Of a stretch of DNA of 64,000 nucleotides, positions 62,310-64,000 are shown in pieces. Source of the DNA: Onchocerca volvulus. Taxonomy: Eukaryota; Nematoda; Chromadorea; Rhabditida; Onchocercidae. The position numbers were made by a program, and so were the translations under genes. Location of the stretch: positions 7,216,616 to 7,280,615 of the forward strand of contig HG738139.1 of assembly GCA_000499405.2 (NCBI GenBank). Reading direction: 5' to 3'. A model generated the notes under the pieces. It was given only the letters and a program-made list of their open reading frames with translations, had not been told where the DNA came from and made no database searches. Positions within the stretch are counted from its first letter, which is position 1. Each line of letters starts with the position of its first letter.

Positions 62310-64000
62310 TTAGTGGTTATTTCGGCATATGTCGCTTTTGAAGTTTCGAGTTCGGCTAGCTACTGGTTCTTTTGAGTCGTCTTTTAAGAGGTTCTTTATA
62401 TTGCTGCTTGAAAGTTCTTGATCGCGTACTCGTGATTCTGCTAAGCTTGGCATTGGCGGCAATTTGAAGGGTTTTGCCTTCCATCGCTTGCAAACCAATG
62501 CATGAAGATATCGTTTGTTTTATTGCGGCTCTTCCTCTCGGAATCCAAAATCTACGCCTTATTGCAGATAAGATATGTGCAATTCAAGCATGGTAAAACC
62601 TATCATGCTGCTCCAAGATGATGAGTTTAGTTATATCGCTCTTATTAGGTAAATGGATATTTGCTTTCATTGTCCAGTTCTGAATGTTCTAGTCGACTGT
62701 TGAATCTCCACAACTTATCCTTTTTGTGTTGATAGAGATTCCAATTCTCTATTTCTTCATGCGTTAGGTTCTGCGATTGTGCCTATTTGATTAATAACCA
62801 CTCTGCTAGATTGTAATCGTTCTTTGACATATTGCTTCCTGGTATGAATAATGATTTCAGCCAGGGTATTGCATTTTTACAAGTTCTTTTAATGAATCGA
62901 AGAATCCAGACAGTTACTCTAATTATTTTAGTCCATTTACTGAAGTGATGTGCCTCAATAAATTGGATTTTATCTTCTTCGTAATTATGTACCATAGCCT
63001 TCGTTAAATTTGTCTTTACTGCTTGTTTGATTTCGTCTTCTGCATTATAACTGAACTCACCGTTAGGTCATTGTGATGGATCACCGTTAGGCCATTGTGA
63101 TGGATCCTTATCTAGCCAGCACGGACCATTCCACCATAATTTGCTATAACGAGGTTTGGTTAGTGAAATTCCTCTTGTGGCCATGTCAGCTGGATTTTGA
63201 GAACTCGGTAAGTATCTTAATTTAAAGTGAGAATTTCGAATTTCTTCAGCTCGTTTTTGCACAAATCGCGGAAGTAATTACGATTCGTTTTTGACCCAAA
63301 AAAGCGCACATTTAGCGTTTGACCACACAGTAGTATCTTTCTCACGGCACCATAATTGGTTGAACACGAATTGGCCTGCTCTAACTCCTATCAATATAGA
63401 TAGCAATTTGAGTTTTGGAATTGATATATCTTTTATTGGCGCTGTTCGAGATTTAGCATATAACAAATGAGATTTAGTAATCTTACTTTCTTCGTCAATA
63501 TATCGAATATAGACGGCAGCAGAATAGGCAACTTTAGATATCTGTAAATATATGAAGTTCCACCGACTCGATGTTTTTTGTTATAAATCTCGGTATTTCT
63601 TTCACTTTTTAAGCCGTTTTGATATAAGGATTTCCCACTGCTCCTTGTCGATGTCGTTTATGGATTGATCCCATGCATACTTTTCCTTCCATAAATGCTG
63701 GACAAATAATTTAAACTTTACCATGATCGGAATTAAGCGCCGCAGTGGATCATATTGTGAGGCGATGAATTGTAGAATCGTTCTTTTCGTTGATTTTTTG
63801 TTTGACCAAGGTTTCAGTATTAACCGCATAGTATCCATGTCGTGATTCCAGTTAAGTCCGAAGAAGGTTTCCTTTTTCATTTTGTTTAAATCATTTTCAG
63901 GTATTCGTTTATTGAATTCCTTTCATTGGATAAAATTCTTTGACGTTCATTGACGCTTCTCTAAAAATTTCTTTGGTTTTGTGATATTTACATATCGCTT
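62310..64000 (-). pseudogene. BEL/Pao pol remnant (RT end, RNase H, integrase N-terminus)
   Basis: Fragments recall Pao polyproteins. The first has [13 protein letters not shown] and [16 protein letters not shown] at the end of the reverse transcriptase. An RNase H-like part has HIFTDI, then a one-base frame break, then PKLKLLSILIGVRAGQFV and LPSSQNPADMATRGI. An integrase zinc-binding part has RRRFWIPRGRAAIKQ with an in-frame stop, then KRWKAKPFKLPPMP in a shifted frame. The catalytic integrase core expected next is absent, and the envelope-like frame begins within about 100 bases. The element is therefore internally deleted as well as frameshifted. Confidence 0.82.

Larger units (their letters stand above)
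60100..64000 (-). mobile_element. Degenerate BEL/Pao LTR retrotransposon, 3' half
   Basis: Running from the right edge leftwards on the minus strand are the end of a reverse transcriptase/RNase H region, an integrase zinc-finger region, an envelope-like region and a candidate 3' LTR. Several reading-frame breaks show it is not functional. Gag, protease, most of the reverse transcriptase and the 5' LTR would lie beyond 64000. The left boundary is an estimate because the other LTR is not in the window. Confidence 0.82.

Noticed and set aside
1..64000. tRNA, rRNA, spliced-leader RNA genes and CRISPR arrays
   Set aside because: I looked for tRNA T-loop motifs, SL-like sequence and spaced identical repeats and recognised none. 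A covariance-model scan would be needed to exclude diverged ncRNAs.

Overview
This window looks like a chromosome fragment from a nematode, most likely a clade III (filarial or spirurid) parasite. It is very AT-rich. The genes are cut into many small exons by introns of roughly 50 to 1,400 bases, with GTAAGT or GTTTGT-like donors and TTTCAG or TTTTAG acceptors. The gene set is plain animal housekeeping plus nematode-type genes. The species assignment is inference; no ribosomal or mitochondrial marker is present. All gene models were built by hand by joining exons in phase and comparing them with remembered family motifs. No alignment was run.

Layout: 1-6.4 kb holds no gene I can support. 6.5-22.2 kb (minus) is a 29-exon SMG6/EST1A homologue, the nonsense-mediated decay endonuclease, with an N-terminal exon-junction-complex binding motif and a C-terminal PIN nuclease domain. 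25.4-30.4 kb (minus) is a TMUB-type membrane-anchored ubiquitin-like protein. 31.0-32.7 kb (plus) is a small multi-span membrane protein, divergent from TMUB. 33.35-37.4 kb (minus) is an Erg6/STRM-1-like sterol methyltransferase. 37.45-37.75 kb is a compact nest of tandem and inverted repeats. 38.2-43.7 kb (minus) combines a winged-helix-like segment with a nucleoside-phosphorylase-fold domain. 43.8-51.1 kb has no confident gene, only weak exon candidates. 51.2-58.7 kb (minus) is a 20-exon TTC7 homologue, the scaffold of the plasma-membrane PI4-kinase III alpha complex. 59.8-64 kb holds a repeat remnant and the broken 3' half of a BEL/Pao LTR retrotransposon with an envelope-like region, running off the right edge.

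The genes are not an operon of related function: five of six lie on the minus strand but are separated by 0.6-7.4 kb and belong to unrelated pathways (RNA surveillance, ER protein quality control, sterol modification, nucleoside-type enzyme fold, phosphoinositide supply). The most unusual items are the winged-helix/phosphorylase gene, whose enzyme-like domain resembles the phosphorylase domains attached to fungal NLR proteins; the near-perfect hairpins inside introns; a foldback element with a TAA-rich core that has a relative 40 kb away; and the retroelement that has lost its integrase core.
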